Shown: positions 24,197-34,449, counted from the first letter of the stretch. The stretch: DNA of 64,000 nt from Halomonas sp. 1513 (GCA_001971685.1 CP019326.1:992001-1056000); one strand, 5' to 3'. Notes: generated from the letters alone by a model not told the origin. Program-made: numbers and translations.

Positions 24197-26545
24197 ATGC
24201 CGCGAGCCGCCACTGACCTGCTGTCCGACCGCCTGCTGCGATTCGGCTGGCTGCTGCTTGTGCTGCTGGCGCTGTGCCTGGCGCTGCCGCAACAGGTGGG
24301 CGCCCAGGCCTTGCCCCTGGCCGGTTTGGCCGGCGGCGAGGAGGCGGGCGACGAGCACGACCCCGAGGCGTTTCTTGAATCGCTGGACGAAGTGATCGCG
24401 ACCCTCGAAGACGCCGAGCGACGCGGCTCCCTGGTCGAGAACCTGCGCGACCTGCGCGAGGCTTCGGCCCAGGCCGAGGGCGAGGAAACCGCGCTGCCAC
24501 GCCAGGGGCTGCTGGGCGCCCTGGCGGATACCCTCAGCGACTTTGGCGATCAGGCAGAGGCCGGCCAATCGCCGCTCGATGTGTGGCAGACCCAGTTCGA
24601 CCAGGCGCTAAGCGAGAGCCTTGAGCTGCTTGACGAGGCGAGTTCCGGAGACCTGATGCGCCTGGCCGTCGAAGCCACGGTGATGCTGGGGATCTGGGTC
24701 GGTCTGCTGATCATCCTGATGGCGGCTGCCCGGCTGGTGGCGCTGCGCCACGACTGGCCGCTACGTCTGCCACGCGAGCCCCGCGCCTGGCAGCTGGTCG
24801 TCCATCTGCTCCGCCGCCTGCTGCCCTGGCTGCTGGCGTTCCTGCTCATGCTCGGAGTGGGGCAGTTCGTGCCGGAAAGCGCCGGGCGAGCAGTGGCGCT
24901 GGTAGTAGCCTACGCGGCGCTTTGCGGCCGGCTGCTGGCGGTAATCGTCGAGGTGGTGGTGTCGGTGTTCACCCGCGGCCATCGCTTCGTGGCCGTCTCC
25001 CACCTACGCCAGCGCGCGCTGCGTCGGCTGTTTGCCATCGGTGCGCTGGTGGCGCTGGCCGATGCGCTGGAGTCGGGCTATCTGATCGAGCTGCTCGGCG
25101 GCAATCTTTCTTCGCTGCTGTCGGTACTGGCCAATATCCTCGCCGCGCTGCTGGCGGGCTCGTTCGTGATGCGCTTCAAGCGTCCCATCAAGCACCTGAT
25201 CCGCAATCGCCCCTACGCCCAGCGGCACCACGCCAGCACCAGCTACGACCTGATATGGGCGCTGGGGGGGCTGTGGCACGTACCCGCGCTGCTGCTGGTC
25301 GGCGCCTCACTGCTGGCGATCTTCGTCTCGGTGGGCGATGCCGGCGGCGCGCTGACCCGGGCGATCATCTCGGCGGCGCTGCTGGTGCTGACGCTGGTGG
25401 TGACCGGGCTGATTCGCCGCCACGGCGAGACGACGACCCGGCGCAAGCGCATTTCAGAATATCGCAAGCGCCTCGAGCGTTTCGGCTATGCGCTGGCGCA
25501 CATGGTCTGCTGGGTGGCGTTCGGCGAGCTCTCGCTGCAGGTGTGGGGCGGCTCGCTGCTGGGCCTCGGCCAGCAGGGGGTGGCCAGTGCGCGCATCGGT
25601 CAGGCGCTGGTGGCGATCGGTGTCACCGTGCTGGTGGCGTGGTTGGCGTGGATCTTCGCCGACACCGCGATCCAGCGTGCCCTGACATCGTCGGCGCGTT
25701 CCCGCGGAAGGCGGGTCAACAGCGCCCGGGCGCAGACCATCACACCGCTGATTCGCAACGTGATCTTCGCCACCATCGTGGTGATCGCGGCCATCGTCGG
25801 GCTGGCCAATCTCGGCGTCAACGTCACGCCGCTGCTGGCCGGTGCCGGGGTGATCGGCCTGGCGATTGGCTTCGGTGCCCAGACCCTGGTGCAGGATCTG
25901 ATCACCGGTATCTTCATCCTCATCGAGGACTCGCTGGCGATCGACGACTTCGTCGACCTGGGCGGCCACCTCGGCACCGTCGAAGGCCTGACGCTGCGTA
26001 CCGTTCGGCTGCGCGACCTAGACGGCATCGTGCACATCATCACCTTCAGCCAGATCCAGTCGATCCACAACATGTCGCGCCAGTTCGGCATCGCCCTGAT
26101 GCGGGTGCGCATCCCCCATGCGATGAAGATCGATGACGCCATCAGCCTGGTGCGCGAGGTGGCCGATGAGCTGCGCCAGGACCCGATGATGCGCCACCAT
26201 ATCTGGTCGCCGCTGGAGCTGCAGGGCATCGAGCGCTTCGAGGAGGGGGCGGCGGTACTGCGTATGCGCATGCGCACCGCGCCGGTGATGCAGTGGGACG
26301 TGGCGCGCGCCTTCAACCTGCGCCTCAAGCAGCGCATGGAAGAGGATGGCCTGGACGTCGCCATGCCGCGCATGAGCATCCAGATGGAGGGGCGCCTCGG
26401 CGAATCGCTGGACGAAGGCCAGGGCGAGACCCCCGAGGCGCCCCAGGACAGCGCCGGCCGCGAGCCCGGCGAAGCCGGGGTCGCCGACCCCGAGGGCGAG
26501 ACCAGCCCCAGCGGCGGCTCGCCGGACCCTGCCCCATCGCGGTGA
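24197..26545 (+). CDS. Large mechanosensitive channel of the MscS family (YbiO/YjeP-like)
   Basis: A 782-residue MscS-superfamily protein. A signal peptide or first helix (RFGWLLLVLLALCLALPQQV) is followed by an acidic periplasmic coil (about 45-140), then about ten membrane helices. The MscS pore helix ITPLLAGAGVIGLAIGFGAQ and TLVQDLITGIFILIEDSLAI are at about residues 550-590, with the beta domain FVDLGGHLGTVEGLTLRTVR after. The C-terminal 60 residues are acidic and low complexity (EAPQDSAGREPGEAGVADPE), unusual for the family and perhaps a halophile feature. It opens under hypo-osmotic stress to release solutes. GGAGG lies 6 bp before ATG 24197. Confidence 0.9.
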   Translation: MPRAATDLLSDRLLRFGWLLLVLLALCLALPQQVGAQALPLAGLAGGEEAGDEHDPEAFLESLDEVIATLEDAERRGSLVENLRDLREASAQAEGEETALPRQGLLGALADTLSDFGDQAEAGQSPLDVWQTQFDQALSESLELLDEASSGDLMRLAVEATVMLGIWVGLLIILMAAARLVALRHDWPLRLPREPRAWQLVVHLLRRLLPWLLAFLLMLGVGQFVPESAGRAVALVVAYAALCGRLLAVIVEVVVSVFTRGHRFVAVSHLRQRALRRLFAIGALVALADALESGYLIELLGGNLSSLLSVLANILAALLAGSFVMRFKRPIKHLIRNRPYAQRHHASTSYDLIWALGGLWHVPALLLVGASLLAIFVSVGDAGGALTRAIISAALLVLTLVVTGLIRRHGETTTRRKRISEYRKRLERFGYALAHMVCWVAFGELSLQVWGGSLLGLGQQGVASARIGQALVAIGVTVLVAWLAWIFADTAIQRALTSSARSRGRRVNSARAQTITPLIRNVIFATIVVIAAIVGLANLGVNVTPLLAGAGVIGLAIGFGAQTLVQDLITGIFILIEDSLAIDDFVDLGGHLGTVEGLTLRTVRLRDLDGIVHIITFSQIQSIHNMSRQFGIALMRVRIPHAMKIDDAISLVREVADELRQDPMMRHHIWSPLELQGIERFEEGAAVLRMRMRTAPVMQWDVARAFNLRLKQRMEEDGLDVAMPRMSIQMEGRLGESLDEGQGETPEAPQDSAGREPGEAGVADPEGETSPSGGSPDPAPSR

Positions 26546-26560
26546 GCGAGAGAGGCTAGT

Positions 26561-26974
26561 TCACAGCAGCGTGTGGCACAGCGCGGCGCCGGCCAGCACG
26601 CCGCTGGCGAATAGCCCGGCGATCAGCCAGGGGGCGTGCCACGCCCGCCAGCGGTTGTGCCAGCCGGCGGCATGGCTGAGTCGCTCGACCAGCTCATCTT
26701 GCCGTGAGCAGGCGCTGTCCGGCGGCAGCGAGAAGTCGTTGGCCACGCTGTCCTGCCAGTAGGCGCCGTGGGTCAGGCCGAGACGCGCGCGCAGCAGGCC
26801 GATGTCACTCAGGGTGGCATGCAGGGCATCGTACTCGTCGCGCCGCGAGCCGACCTGCAGCACCATCTGGGCGTCGGCCTTGAGGGCGCTGTGCTGGCAG
26901 GCGTCGATGGCGGTGTGAATCGCCTCCTGACTGGCGTCGGGGGAGAGCCCCAGGCGCTTGTAGAGGTCGCGCAT
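26561..26974 (-). CDS. J-domain-like small protein with C-terminal membrane anchor
   Basis: A 137-residue protein. The N-terminus MRDLYKRLGLSPDASQEAIH looks like the first two helices of a J domain, but no HPD motif follows: the loop region holds only SALKADAQMV, so it cannot stimulate DnaK in the classic way. The C-terminal 25 residues (WLIAGLFASGVLAGAALCHT) form a single membrane helix. It starts one base after the stop of the true J-domain gene upstream, so the two are co-translated. A role as a membrane-attached partner of that protein is inference. Confidence 0.7.
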   Translation of the reverse strand: MRDLYKRLGLSPDASQEAIHTAIDACQHSALKADAQMVLQVGSRRDEYDALHATLSDIGLLRARLGLTHGAYWQDSVANDFSLPPDSACSRQDELVERLSHAAGWHNRWRAWHAPWLIAGLFASGVLAGAALCHTLL

Positions 26975-26975
26975 C

Positions 26976-27842
26976 TCAGCTCACCTCCATCAGGTATTCG
27001 TAGGCGTTCTTGATGCGCTGAAAGCGCAGCGAGGCGCTGGCCACCCGCGCCTCGCCCTGGGTGAAGACGCGGTCAGGGTGGTGGGTCTGGGCCAGGCGGC
27101 GATAGGCGCGGCGAATCTCGCTGCGACTGGCGCCGGGCTGGAGCCCCAGTACCACCAAGGCATGCCGGGTACGGTCACCGGGCGGCGGCGCTTGATCGCT
27201 GCGATGACGCTGCTGGCGCCGGTGGTACTGGTGCTGGTCGCGCTGTTCACGTTCGTGGCGCTGGCGCGCCCGCTCCTGGTAGTCGCGTTCGCGGCGCTGG
27301 CGCTCCTGCTCGCGCTGGCTATGCTGGCGTTGCTGCTGCTGACGGTGCTGCTCCTGCTGCTGGCGATGATGCTCCTTGGCCTGCCAGTAGCCGGTGCGGC
27401 TAGGATCGTCGGGGTTGGTGAAGGCCTTGCCGGCCACCGCCTCGAACAGCGGGGCGAACTCGCTGGGCGCCACGCCGACCAGATCAGCCAGAAAGCGCAG
27501 CACATGGTGGTTGGCCAGCGACGGCATGCCGCCCTCCGCTGCCAGGGCGATGGCCAGGCGCAGGAAGGGGTAGGCCTGTTCGCCGTGGCACTCCTTCTGC
27601 AGCAGCTCGGCGGCGAGCTGGATGGCGGCGAGATCCTGGCTGGCGGCGATCTCGATGATCGGTTCCAGGGCATGGCCGTGGCGAAAGCCGTGGGTCAGCT
27701 CGGTGAGCCGTGCGCGTTCCGGGTCGCCGATATGGCCACGACTGGCGAGCACCCAGGCAAGCAGCAGCAGCGCTGCCGTATCCGCCTGATGGCGGCTCTT
27801 CAGCAGTAGCAGCTCGAAGGGCGAAAAGCGCGCGATGGGCAT
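26976..27842 (-). CDS. J-domain protein with C-terminal J domain and Q/R/H-rich linker
   Basis: A 288-residue co-chaperone-like protein. Residues 1-145 are helical (LLLLKSRHQADTAALLLLAW and following) and might be a TerB-like or tetratricopeptide-like domain; I cannot name it. Residues 155-220 are an extreme low-complexity linker of Gln, Arg, His and Glu. Residues 228-288 form a J domain with LVVLGLQPGASRSEIRRAYR and the key HPD in QTHHPDRVFTQ. The position of the J domain at the C-terminus and the N-terminal helical domain recall DjlA, but the membrane anchor of DjlA is absent here and may be supplied by the next gene. It is divergent from the unknown membrane protein at 27997. Confidence 0.78.
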   Translation of the reverse strand: MPIARFSPFELLLLKSRHQADTAALLLLAWVLASRGHIGDPERARLTELTHGFRHGHALEPIIEIAASQDLAAIQLAAELLQKECHGEQAYPFLRLAIALAAEGGMPSLANHHVLRFLADLVGVAPSEFAPLFEAVAGKAFTNPDDPSRTGYWQAKEHHRQQQEQHRQQQQRQHSQREQERQRRERDYQERARQRHEREQRDQHQYHRRQQRHRSDQAPPPGDRTRHALVVLGLQPGASRSEIRRAYRRLAQTHHPDRVFTQGEARVASASLRFQRIKNAYEYLMEVS

Positions 27843-27996
27843 CCCTTGTCTCCACGGGGTCGCAATTATTGATTATAGGACGTGGCAGCGCCACATGGTC
27901 GCCCCGCCTCGCGGTGAAGGCAAGTCCGGCGGCGGTCAGCGGTGGCAGGATCATGGTATAACCGAAGAGTGGGACAGTGTCCGCCAGGGAGCAACG

Positions 27997-29445
27997 ATGG
28001 TCAGCGTCGAACGCAAGGAAGGTTTCACCCTCAAGATCTCGCGGATCCTGCGCGAGTCGACCACCCATCGTCTCGACCTCTATCTGTTCGTGCCCGGCGA
28101 GCTGGGGCTCTCCTCCGATGTCATCGCCGAGAATGCCTTCTATCACAGTGCGATCCACGTCAAGCGTACCTACTACAGCGATCGCCACCAGCTGCCGCTG
28201 GTGCTCAGCCGGCTGGCGCGGCGCGGCTCGCTGGACAGCGATCAGTATCGTCTCAGCCTGAGCCTCTACGCTTACCAGTACGTAGTGGCTCTCGAGCGCG
28301 GCGGCCGCGAGCTCCACGATGCCAAGCGCGAGGAGGAGCGCGGCGAGGATGAGGCGACGGCTCAGGCCGAGGCCCGACAGGCGAGCATCGAGGAGCTGGT
28401 CGAGCTGGCGCTGGATATCCTCAAGCGGCTGCGCCGTTCGCGTCCGGAGGACGCGCGGCTGCACAAGTATTTCGCCAACGTCGACAACTATCTGTCGTGG
28501 TTCACCGAACAGCGGCTGCTGTCGCTGGTGGCGCACCTGCCCCGCGACCGTCACTACAAGGCCAACAAGGCACGCCTGCTGGCGATCTGCCAGGCCGAGA
28601 GCGACTATCGCCAGGCGCAGGAGTACAACTCGGCGCGGGTCAATCGCGACCCGACGCGGATTTCCAACAAGATGCGCCTGCTGCGGCGACTGATCGAGTA
28701 TCCGGTGACCCTCAAAGAGACCACCCAGGAGCTCGGCGGTGGGGAGGAGAAGGCGGTCAAGGGGCTGGCCACCGCGGTGGTGATGATCTTCGTCTCGCTG
28801 GGACTGCTGCAGGCCCGTGAGAGCATCGGCGATATCACCGCGCTGTTCGTGCTGGTGCTGGCGGTGCTCTATGCGCTGCGCGAGGTGTTCAAGGATGACC
28901 TGCGCACCACCCTGTGGCGCTGGCTGCGCAAGGGCCGGCCCAAGTGGCGGCGGCAGTACTTCGACGTGCACAGCAACCAGCTGGTGGGGCGCCAGCTGGA
29001 GTGGTTCGACTACCAGCGCTTCGCCAAGCTCGACGAGACGATCAAGACCGCGCGCAAGCGCAACGTGGCCCAGCGTGAGGAGATGGTGCTGCACTACCGC
29101 TCGAATTCACGCATGTCGCCGACGCGTTTTCTCAGCGGCTACGAGCAGACCCGCGAAACCCTGACCCTGGATCTTGCGGTACTCTCGCGGCTGATGGACA
29201 AGGCCTCGCACCATGTCTATCGGGTCAAGGATGGCCAGGTAGTGCGCGAGAGCGTCGAGAAGCGTCACCTTATCAATCTGGTGACGCGGGAGCGTATCGG
29301 CGACGGTGAGCCGGTGATCCAGCGCTGGAAGGTGGTGATGAGCCGCTCCAAGATCGTCGATATCGAGCCCGCCGAGCCTGGCCATCCGGCGAGCAGTGCG
29401 ACCACCGGCCGCGACTCGGCGGACAACACCGGCGGCCGAGAGTGA
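27997..29445 (+). CDS. Conserved hypothetical protein with central membrane hairpin
   Basis: I do not recognise the family. The 482-residue product has a long cytoplasmic helical and charged N-terminal half (LKISRILRESTTHRLDLYLF near the start), a two-helix membrane hairpin at about residues 252-292 (GLATAVVMIFVSLGLLQ and ALFVLVLAVLYALREVF), and a soluble C-terminal half ending in a Ser/Thr/Gly-rich tail. The start at 27997 with GGGAGC upstream is preferred; an in-frame ATG 54 codons earlier overlaps the divergent J-protein start. Such proteins are found near J-domain genes or glutaredoxins in halophilic gammaproteobacteria in my recollection, but that is not certain. Confidence 0.65.
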   Translation: MVSVERKEGFTLKISRILRESTTHRLDLYLFVPGELGLSSDVIAENAFYHSAIHVKRTYYSDRHQLPLVLSRLARRGSLDSDQYRLSLSLYAYQYVVALERGGRELHDAKREEERGEDEATAQAEARQASIEELVELALDILKRLRRSRPEDARLHKYFANVDNYLSWFTEQRLLSLVAHLPRDRHYKANKARLLAICQAESDYRQAQEYNSARVNRDPTRISNKMRLLRRLIEYPVTLKETTQELGGGEEKAVKGLATAVVMIFVSLGLLQARESIGDITALFVLVLAVLYALREVFKDDLRTTLWRWLRKGRPKWRRQYFDVHSNQLVGRQLEWFDYQRFAKLDETIKTARKRNVAQREEMVLHYRSNSRMSPTRFLSGYEQTRETLTLDLAVLSRLMDKASHHVYRVKDGQVVRESVEKRHLINLVTRERIGDGEPVIQRWKVVMSRSKIVDIEPAEPGHPASSATTGRDSADNTGGRE

Positions 29446-29485
29446 TAGACTGTGGCCCGACATTTTCGACTGGACAGACTCGCCT

Positions 29486-29881
29486 ATGAGGCTCGTACTA
29501 CGCTATTTCTTCCGCACCCTGCGACTGCTGCTGGCCCCGGTGATGCTGATCGCCGAGAAGCTCAGCACGCCGCAATCGGTAGAGCGCACCGATGAGCAGC
29601 AGGCCGAGGTGGATCGCGCCTGTGAATCGCTGGCGCTCTACCAGTTCCGCACCTGCCCGTTCTGCATCAAGGTGCGCAAGGAGATCGCCCGGCTGGGGCT
29701 CAAGATCGAAATCCGCGACGCCCAGCTCGACCCCGACCACCGCCAGGCGCTGCAGGAGGGCGGCGGCAAGGTCAAGGTGCCGTGCCTGCATATCACCCAC
29801 GACGATGGCAGCGTCGAGTGGCTCTACGAGTCGGACGCCATCAACGCCTACCTGCACAAGCGCTTCGGGGCGTCAGCCTGA
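29486..29881 (+). CDS. Membrane-anchored glutaredoxin-like protein
   Basis: A 131-residue protein. An N-terminal hydrophobic helix (LRYFFRTLRLLLAPVMLIAE) is followed by a glutaredoxin/GST N-terminal fold with the redox motif CPFC (Cys57, Cys60), the cis-Pro in GKVKVPCLHI, and ESDAINAYLHKRFG at the end. It is likely a membrane-tethered glutaredoxin that reduces disulfides or binds glutathione. The start at 29486 follows the previous gene by 40 bp, so co-transcription is likely. Its last nine bases overlap the end of the convergent cytidine deaminase gene. Confidence 0.82.
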   Translation: MRLVLRYFFRTLRLLLAPVMLIAEKLSTPQSVERTDEQQAEVDRACESLALYQFRTCPFCIKVRKEIARLGLKIEIRDAQLDPDHRQALQEGGGKVKVPCLHITHDDGSVEWLYESDAINAYLHKRFGASA

Positions 29882-30298
29882 CGACATCGGCGAGGGCTTG
29901 CCGATGTTCTCCGGCCCGAAGGAGTCGGGCAGCAGTTCGTCCATGCTGTAGGACTTGAGGTGCCGGCCGTTGGCGTCGAGGACGTCGATGCGGGTGTCGC
30001 GGCCGGCGAATTCGCGGATGCGCTGGCGGCAGTCGCCGCAGGGCGTGCACAGGTGTTCGCCGGGGCCCATCACATAGACCTGGCGAATCTGCTGGCGGCC
30101 GCTGCCGACCATGGCGGCGATGGCCGAGGCCTCGGCACACAGCCCCTTGTAGTTGGCGATCTCGACGTTGCAGCCGAGAAACTGGCTGCCGTCGTCGCTC
30201 TCCACCAGTGCGGCGACCGGATGCCGGGAGTAGGGCACATAGGCGTGCCCCTGGATCTCCCGCAGGCGTTCGACGATATCCCGCGATACCTCGCTCAT
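29873..30298 (-). CDS. cdd: Cytidine deaminase
   Basis: A 141-residue homotetrameric-type cytidine deaminase. The zinc site is CAEASA (Cys ligand and catalytic Glu, about residues 54-59) and [11 protein letters not shown] (two Cys ligands, about residues 84-94). It deaminates cytidine and deoxycytidine to uridine and deoxyuridine. It is the last gene of the deo operon: its ATG overlaps the deoD stop by four bases (ATGA). The C-terminal end overlaps the opposing glutaredoxin-like gene by nine bases. Confidence 0.93.
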   Translation of the reverse strand: MSEVSRDIVERLREIQGHAYVPYSRHPVAALVESDDGSQFLGCNVEIANYKGLCAEASAIAAMVGSGRQQIRQVYVMGPGEHLCTPCGDCRQRIREFAGRDTRIDVLDANGRHLKSYSMDELLPDSFGPENIGKPSPMSSG

Positions 30299-31038
30299 GG
30301 CGTTACCCCTGTTGAGTGGCGTGCGGCGTCGTCGCGCAGTACCGCCTCGAGGGCGATCTCCATCATCTCATCGAAGGTGTTCTGGCGTTCGCTGCTGGAC
30401 AGCGAGTCGCCGCGCACGATGTGGTCCGACACCGTGCACACCGTTGCCGCCCGGGCGCCGAACTCGGCGGCCACGCCGTAGAGGCCGGCGGCCTCCATCT
30501 CCACGCCGACGATGCCGTAGCGGCGCATCAGCTCGACCATCTCGGTCTGAGGGTTGTAGAACAGGTCGGCGGAGAAGATATTGCCGACCTTGACCGGAAC
30601 GCCCTTGGCGGCGGCGGCATCCACCGCATGGCGGGTCAGCTCGAAGTCGGCGATGGCGGCGAAGTCGTGGTCGTTGAAGCGCAGCCGGTTGACCTTGGAA
30701 TCGGTGCAGGCGCCGATGCCGATCACCACGTCGCGGACCTTGATGTCATCGCGCACCGCGCCGCAGGAACCGACCCGGATCAGCGTCTTGACGTCGTAGT
30801 CGGTGATCAGCTCCTTGGCGTAGATCGAGACCGAGGGGATGCCCATGCCGTGGCCCATCACCGAGATCTCGCGGCCCTTGTAGCGGCCGGTGTAGCCGTA
30901 CATGTTGCGCACGCTGTTCACCTGGCGCACGTCGTCGAGGAAGGTGTCGGCGATGTACTGGGCGCGCAGCGGGTCGCCGGGCATCAGCACGGTGTCGGCG
31001 AAGTCGCCGCGTTCGGCGTCGATATGCGGAGTGGCCAT
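30295..31038 (-). CDS. deoD: Purine nucleoside phosphorylase DeoD-type
   Basis: A 247-residue hexameric PNP. Family marks are [20 protein letters not shown] with the conserved His, [59 protein letters not shown] and the C-terminal [11 protein letters not shown] holding the catalytic Asp. It cleaves purine (deoxy)nucleosides with phosphate to base plus (deoxy)ribose 1-phosphate. The start at 31038 shares its A with the deoB stop (TGATG), which shows translational coupling; the GTG one codon upstream is less likely. Its product feeds DeoB. Confidence 0.95.
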   Translation of the reverse strand: MATPHIDAERGDFADTVLMPGDPLRAQYIADTFLDDVRQVNSVRNMYGYTGRYKGREISVMGHGMGIPSVSIYAKELITDYDVKTLIRVGSCGAVRDDIKVRDVVIGIGACTDSKVNRLRFNDHDFAAIADFELTRHAVDAAAAKGVPVKVGNIFSADLFYNPQTEMVELMRRYGIVGVEMEAAGLYGVAAEFGARAATVCTVSDHIVRGDSLSSSERQNTFDEMMEIALEAVLRDDAARHSTGVTP

Positions 31039-32294
31039 CACGAGGCTCCTTGGATGGGGGTAGAGAGAAAGCTTTTGCCGTCGGCCATGGGCGCCAGGCC
31101 GAAGTGGCTGGCCAGGCTCTGGCCGATATCGGCGAAGCTGTTGCGCTCGCCCAGCGGGCCCGGCGCCAGGCCGGCGCCGCGAGCCAGTACCGGCACGTAC
31201 TCGCGGGTGTGGTCGGTGCCGCGCCAGGTGGGGTCGCAGCCGTGGTCGGCGGTGAGGATCAGCAGGTCGTCGGCGTCGAGGCGTGCCAGCAGCTCGGGCA
31301 GGCGGGCATCGAAGCGTTCGAGTGCCGCCGCGTAGCCGGCCACATCGCGGCGGTGGCCGTAGAGCATGTCGAAATCGACGAAGTTGGTCATGATCAGCAC
31401 CCGCTCGCCCGGCGCCCGGGTGGCACTGCGCGCCACCTCGGCCAGGGTGGCGTCCATCAGCGCATCGTGGCCGCTGGCCTTGACCGCCCGGCCGATGCCG
31501 CAGTGGGCGTAGATATCGGCGATCTTGCCCACCGAGACCACCTCGCCGCCGGCGTCATGCAGCCGCTGCAGCACGGTGGGCGAGGGCGGCTCGACGCTGT
31601 AGTCGCGGCGGTTGGCGGTACGCTGGAAGCTCGCCGCGTCGTCGCCGGCGAAGGGCCGCGCGATCACCCGGCCGATATTGTAGGGCTCGAGCAGTTCGCG
31701 GGCGATCTCGCACAGCCGGTAGAGGCGCTCGAGGCCGAAGTGCTGCTCATGGGCGGCGATCTGGAACACCGAGTCCGCCGAGGTGTAGACGATCGGCTTG
31801 CCGCTGGCGACGTGCGCCTCGCCGAGCCGGGCGATGATCTCGGTGCCCGAGGCGTGGCAGTTGCCGAGCACGCCGGGCAGCTCGGCTTCATCGATCAGCG
31901 CCTCGAGCAGCGCGGCGGGAAAGCTGTGCTGTTCATCCGCGAAGTAACCCCACGCGAAGCGCACCGGCACGCCGGCGATCTCCCAGTGGCCGGAGGGGGT
32001 GTCCTTGCCCGAGGAGATCTCCCGGGCGTGGCCGTAGGCGCCTGCGAGCCGAGCGGGTAGCGTGATGCCCGCCGCTAGGCTGCCGCTGCTGTCGCGGTGG
32101 GCGTGGAACAGCCCCAGGCGCGCCAGGTTGGGCAGCGCGAGTGGCCCGGCGCGCTGCGAGGTGTCGGCCTCGCCGCGGGCGCAGGCGGCGGCGATATGGC
32201 CCAGGGTGTCGGCGCCGGCGTCGCCAAAGGCGGCGGCGTCCGGGGCGGCGCCGATGCCGAAGGAGTCGAGCACCAGGACGATGGCACGGGTCAT
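31038..32294 (-). CDS. deoB: Phosphopentomutase
   Basis: A 418-residue alkaline-phosphatase-superfamily mutase. The first metal-binding Asp is in [15 protein letters not shown], the phosphorylated Thr in [10 protein letters not shown], and the distal metal ligands are [27 protein letters not shown] and [12 protein letters not shown]. It interconverts (deoxy)ribose 1-phosphate and 5-phosphate, linking DeoD/DeoA to DeoC. The start overlaps the deoA stop by four bases (ATGA). Length is normal for the family (about 400-420). Confidence 0.95.
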   Translation of the reverse strand: MTRAIVLVLDSFGIGAAPDAAAFGDAGADTLGHIAAACARGEADTSQRAGPLALPNLARLGLFHAHRDSSGSLAAGITLPARLAGAYGHAREISSGKDTPSGHWEIAGVPVRFAWGYFADEQHSFPAALLEALIDEAELPGVLGNCHASGTEIIARLGEAHVASGKPIVYTSADSVFQIAAHEQHFGLERLYRLCEIARELLEPYNIGRVIARPFAGDDAASFQRTANRRDYSVEPPSPTVLQRLHDAGGEVVSVGKIADIYAHCGIGRAVKASGHDALMDATLAEVARSATRAPGERVLIMTNFVDFDMLYGHRRDVAGYAAALERFDARLPELLARLDADDLLILTADHGCDPTWRGTDHTREYVPVLARGAGLAPGPLGERNSFADIGQSLASHFGLAPMADGKSFLSTPIQGAS

Positions 32295-33619
32295 GAAGCC
32301 TCCCGACGAATAGCGTCGTGTATCAGCATGGGCGGCGTCGCGGCGGCGTCGCCCAGGGTAATGGCGGCGCGCAGCTGGGCGACGGCGCGTTCGGCGCTGG
32401 CCTCGTCGCGGGCGTGAATCACCGCCAGCGGACGCTCGGCGTCGACCTGTTCGCCGATGGCGGCGATCTCGCTGAGGCCGACGCGGTGGTCGATGGCGGC
32501 ACCCGCCTGCAGGCGGCCGCCGCCGAGCTCGACCACCGCCATGCCCAGCGCGCGGGTATCCAGGCGCTGCACGATGCCCGGCGCCTCGGCGTGCACGGTG
32601 ACGCGCAGTGGCGCCTCGGCCAGATAGCGGGCGGGGCGTTCGAGCAGGTCGGCGGGGCCGCCGAGCCCGGCCACCATGCGCGCGAAGCGCTCGGCGGCGG
32701 CGCCCGAGGCCAGCGCCCGCTCGAGTTTATGCTCGGCGTCATGGCGATCCTCGGCCAGCCGACCCTGCAGCAGCATTTCCACGGCCAGGGCGCGGGTTAC
32801 CTCGAGCAGCCGGCTGTCGCCTGCATCGCCGCGCAGCAGGCGCAGCGTCTCGCGGATCTCCACGGCGTTGCCGGCGCAGGGCGCCAGCGGCTGGCTCATG
32901 TCGGTGACCAGCGCGGTGGTCGGCGTGCCGGCCTGGCTGGCGACCTCGGCGATGCGCGTGGCCAGCTCGAGCGACGCCTCGTGGGTGGGCATGAAGGCGC
33001 CGCTGCCGCTCTTGACGTCCATCACCAGAGCATCGAGGCCGCAGGCCAGCTTCTTGCCCAGGATCGAGGCGACGATCAGCGGCATCGACTCCACCGTGGC
33101 GGTGACGTCGCGCACCGCATAGAGGCGCTTGTCGGCGGGGGCCAGGTCGGCGGTCTGGCCGATGATCGCCACCCCGACCTCCTTGACCAAGCGCCGGAAG
33201 CGCGCCTGGTCGGGGCCGATGTCGTAGCCGGGGATCGCCTCGAGCTTGTCGAGGGTACCGCCGGTGTGGCCCAGGCCGCGCCCGGAGATCATCGGCACAT
33301 GGCCGCCGCAGGCGGCGACCCATGGGCCCAGCACCAGCGACACCAAATCGCCGACGCCGCCGGTGGAGTGCTTGTCGAGCACCGGACCGGGCAGGTCGAG
33401 GTCGTCCCAGGCGAGCACCTGGCCGGAGTCGCGGGTCGCCTCGGTCAGCGCCACCGTCTCGGCGTCGTCCATGCCGTTGAGGTAGGCGGCCATGGCGAAG
33501 GCGCCGATCTGGGCATCGCCGATCTGGCCACTGGCGATGGCCTGGATGAAAGTACGCAGCGCCTCGGCCGGCAGCGCCTGGCCGTTGCGCTTGGCGCGTA
33601 TCAGCTCCTGGGGCAGCAT
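32291..33619 (-). CDS. deoA: Thymidine phosphorylase
   Basis: A 442-residue pyrimidine nucleoside phosphorylase. It shows the phosphate-binding motif [18 protein letters not shown], the substrate loop [20 protein letters not shown], the Arg-Ser-Lys region [19 protein letters not shown] and [20 protein letters not shown]. It converts thymidine or deoxyuridine to base plus deoxyribose 1-phosphate. The ATG at 33619 shares one base with the deoC stop (TGATG). It is in the middle of the deo operon. Confidence 0.95.
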   Translation of the reverse strand: MLPQELIRAKRNGQALPAEALRTFIQAIASGQIGDAQIGAFAMAAYLNGMDDAETVALTEATRDSGQVLAWDDLDLPGPVLDKHSTGGVGDLVSLVLGPWVAACGGHVPMISGRGLGHTGGTLDKLEAIPGYDIGPDQARFRRLVKEVGVAIIGQTADLAPADKRLYAVRDVTATVESMPLIVASILGKKLACGLDALVMDVKSGSGAFMPTHEASLELATRIAEVASQAGTPTTALVTDMSQPLAPCAGNAVEIRETLRLLRGDAGDSRLLEVTRALAVEMLLQGRLAEDRHDAEHKLERALASGAAAERFARMVAGLGGPADLLERPARYLAEAPLRVTVHAEAPGIVQRLDTRALGMAVVELGGGRLQAGAAIDHRVGLSEIAAIGEQVDAERPLAVIHARDEASAERAVAQLRAAITLGDAAATPPMLIHDAIRREAS

Positions 33620-34413
33620 CAGTAGCCTCCCGGGGTACCCGACCCTGGCGCCTCGACGGCTTGTTCGACACCCAGGGTCTCGAGCAGGTTGTCGAGCAGG
33701 CTCGAGGCGCCGAAGCGGAAGTGCGCCGGGGTCACCCAGTCGGCGCCCATGATGCGCTCGGCCAGCGCCAGATAGGCGGCGGCGTCTTGCGCGCTGCGCA
33801 CGCCACCGGCGGCCTTGAAACCGACATCGGTGCCGCTGCGCTTGATCGCCTCTAGCAGCAGCTCGGCGGACTCGAGGGTGGCATTGACCGGCACCTTGCC
33901 GGTGGAGGTCTTGAGGAAGTCGGCGCCGCCGGCGATGGCCAGCTCGCAGGCCTGGCGGATCAGCGACGGCGTGGCCAGCTCGCCGGTCTCGAGGATCACC
34001 TTGAGGGTCGCCTCGCCGCAGGCGGCCTTGCAGGCAGCGACCAGATCGCGGCCGAGCGTCTGCTGGCCGGCCATCAGCGCGCGGTAGGGGAATACCACGT
34101 CGACCTCGTCGGCGCCGGCGGCGACGGCGTCACGGGTCTCGCGCGCGGCGCGGGCGATGTCGTCGCCGCCGGCGGGGAAGTTGGTGACGGTGGCGATCCT
34201 GACCCGCTGGCGCAGGCCGCGCTCGCTGAGCCCGCGATGGGCGGCGGCAATGAAGGCCGGATAGACGCACAGCGCGGCGGGAGCACCGGCTGGGGTATCG
34301 GCCTGGGCGCAGAGTGCGGCGATGCTGGCGTCGCTGTCGTCGGCGTTGAGGCTGGTCAGGTCCATGAGGGCCAGCGCCCGGCGGGCGTCGGCCTGAAGGG
34401 GAGTATCGGTCAT
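33619..34413 (-). CDS. deoC: Deoxyribose-phosphate aldolase
   Basis: A 264-residue class I aldolase of the DeoC type. The TIM-barrel marks are [32 protein letters not shown] with the conserved Asp, [12 protein letters not shown], and the Schiff-base Lys in [20 protein letters not shown], with a second Lys in [15 protein letters not shown]. It splits deoxyribose 5-phosphate to glyceraldehyde 3-phosphate and acetaldehyde. It follows nupC after 81 bp that contain a strong hairpin, and it is tightly coupled to deoA. Confidence 0.95.
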   Translation of the reverse strand: MTDTPLQADARRALALMDLTSLNADDSDASIAALCAQADTPAGAPAALCVYPAFIAAAHRGLSERGLRQRVRIATVTNFPAGGDDIARAARETRDAVAAGADEVDVVFPYRALMAGQQTLGRDLVAACKAACGEATLKVILETGELATPSLIRQACELAIAGGADFLKTSTGKVPVNATLESAELLLEAIKRSGTDVGFKAAGGVRSAQDAAAYLALAERIMGADWVTPAHFRFGASSLLDNLLETLGVEQAVEAPGSGTPGGY

Positions 34414-34449
34414 GGCAGTGTCCGTGGCGTCATTGAGAGGCGTGCAGTG

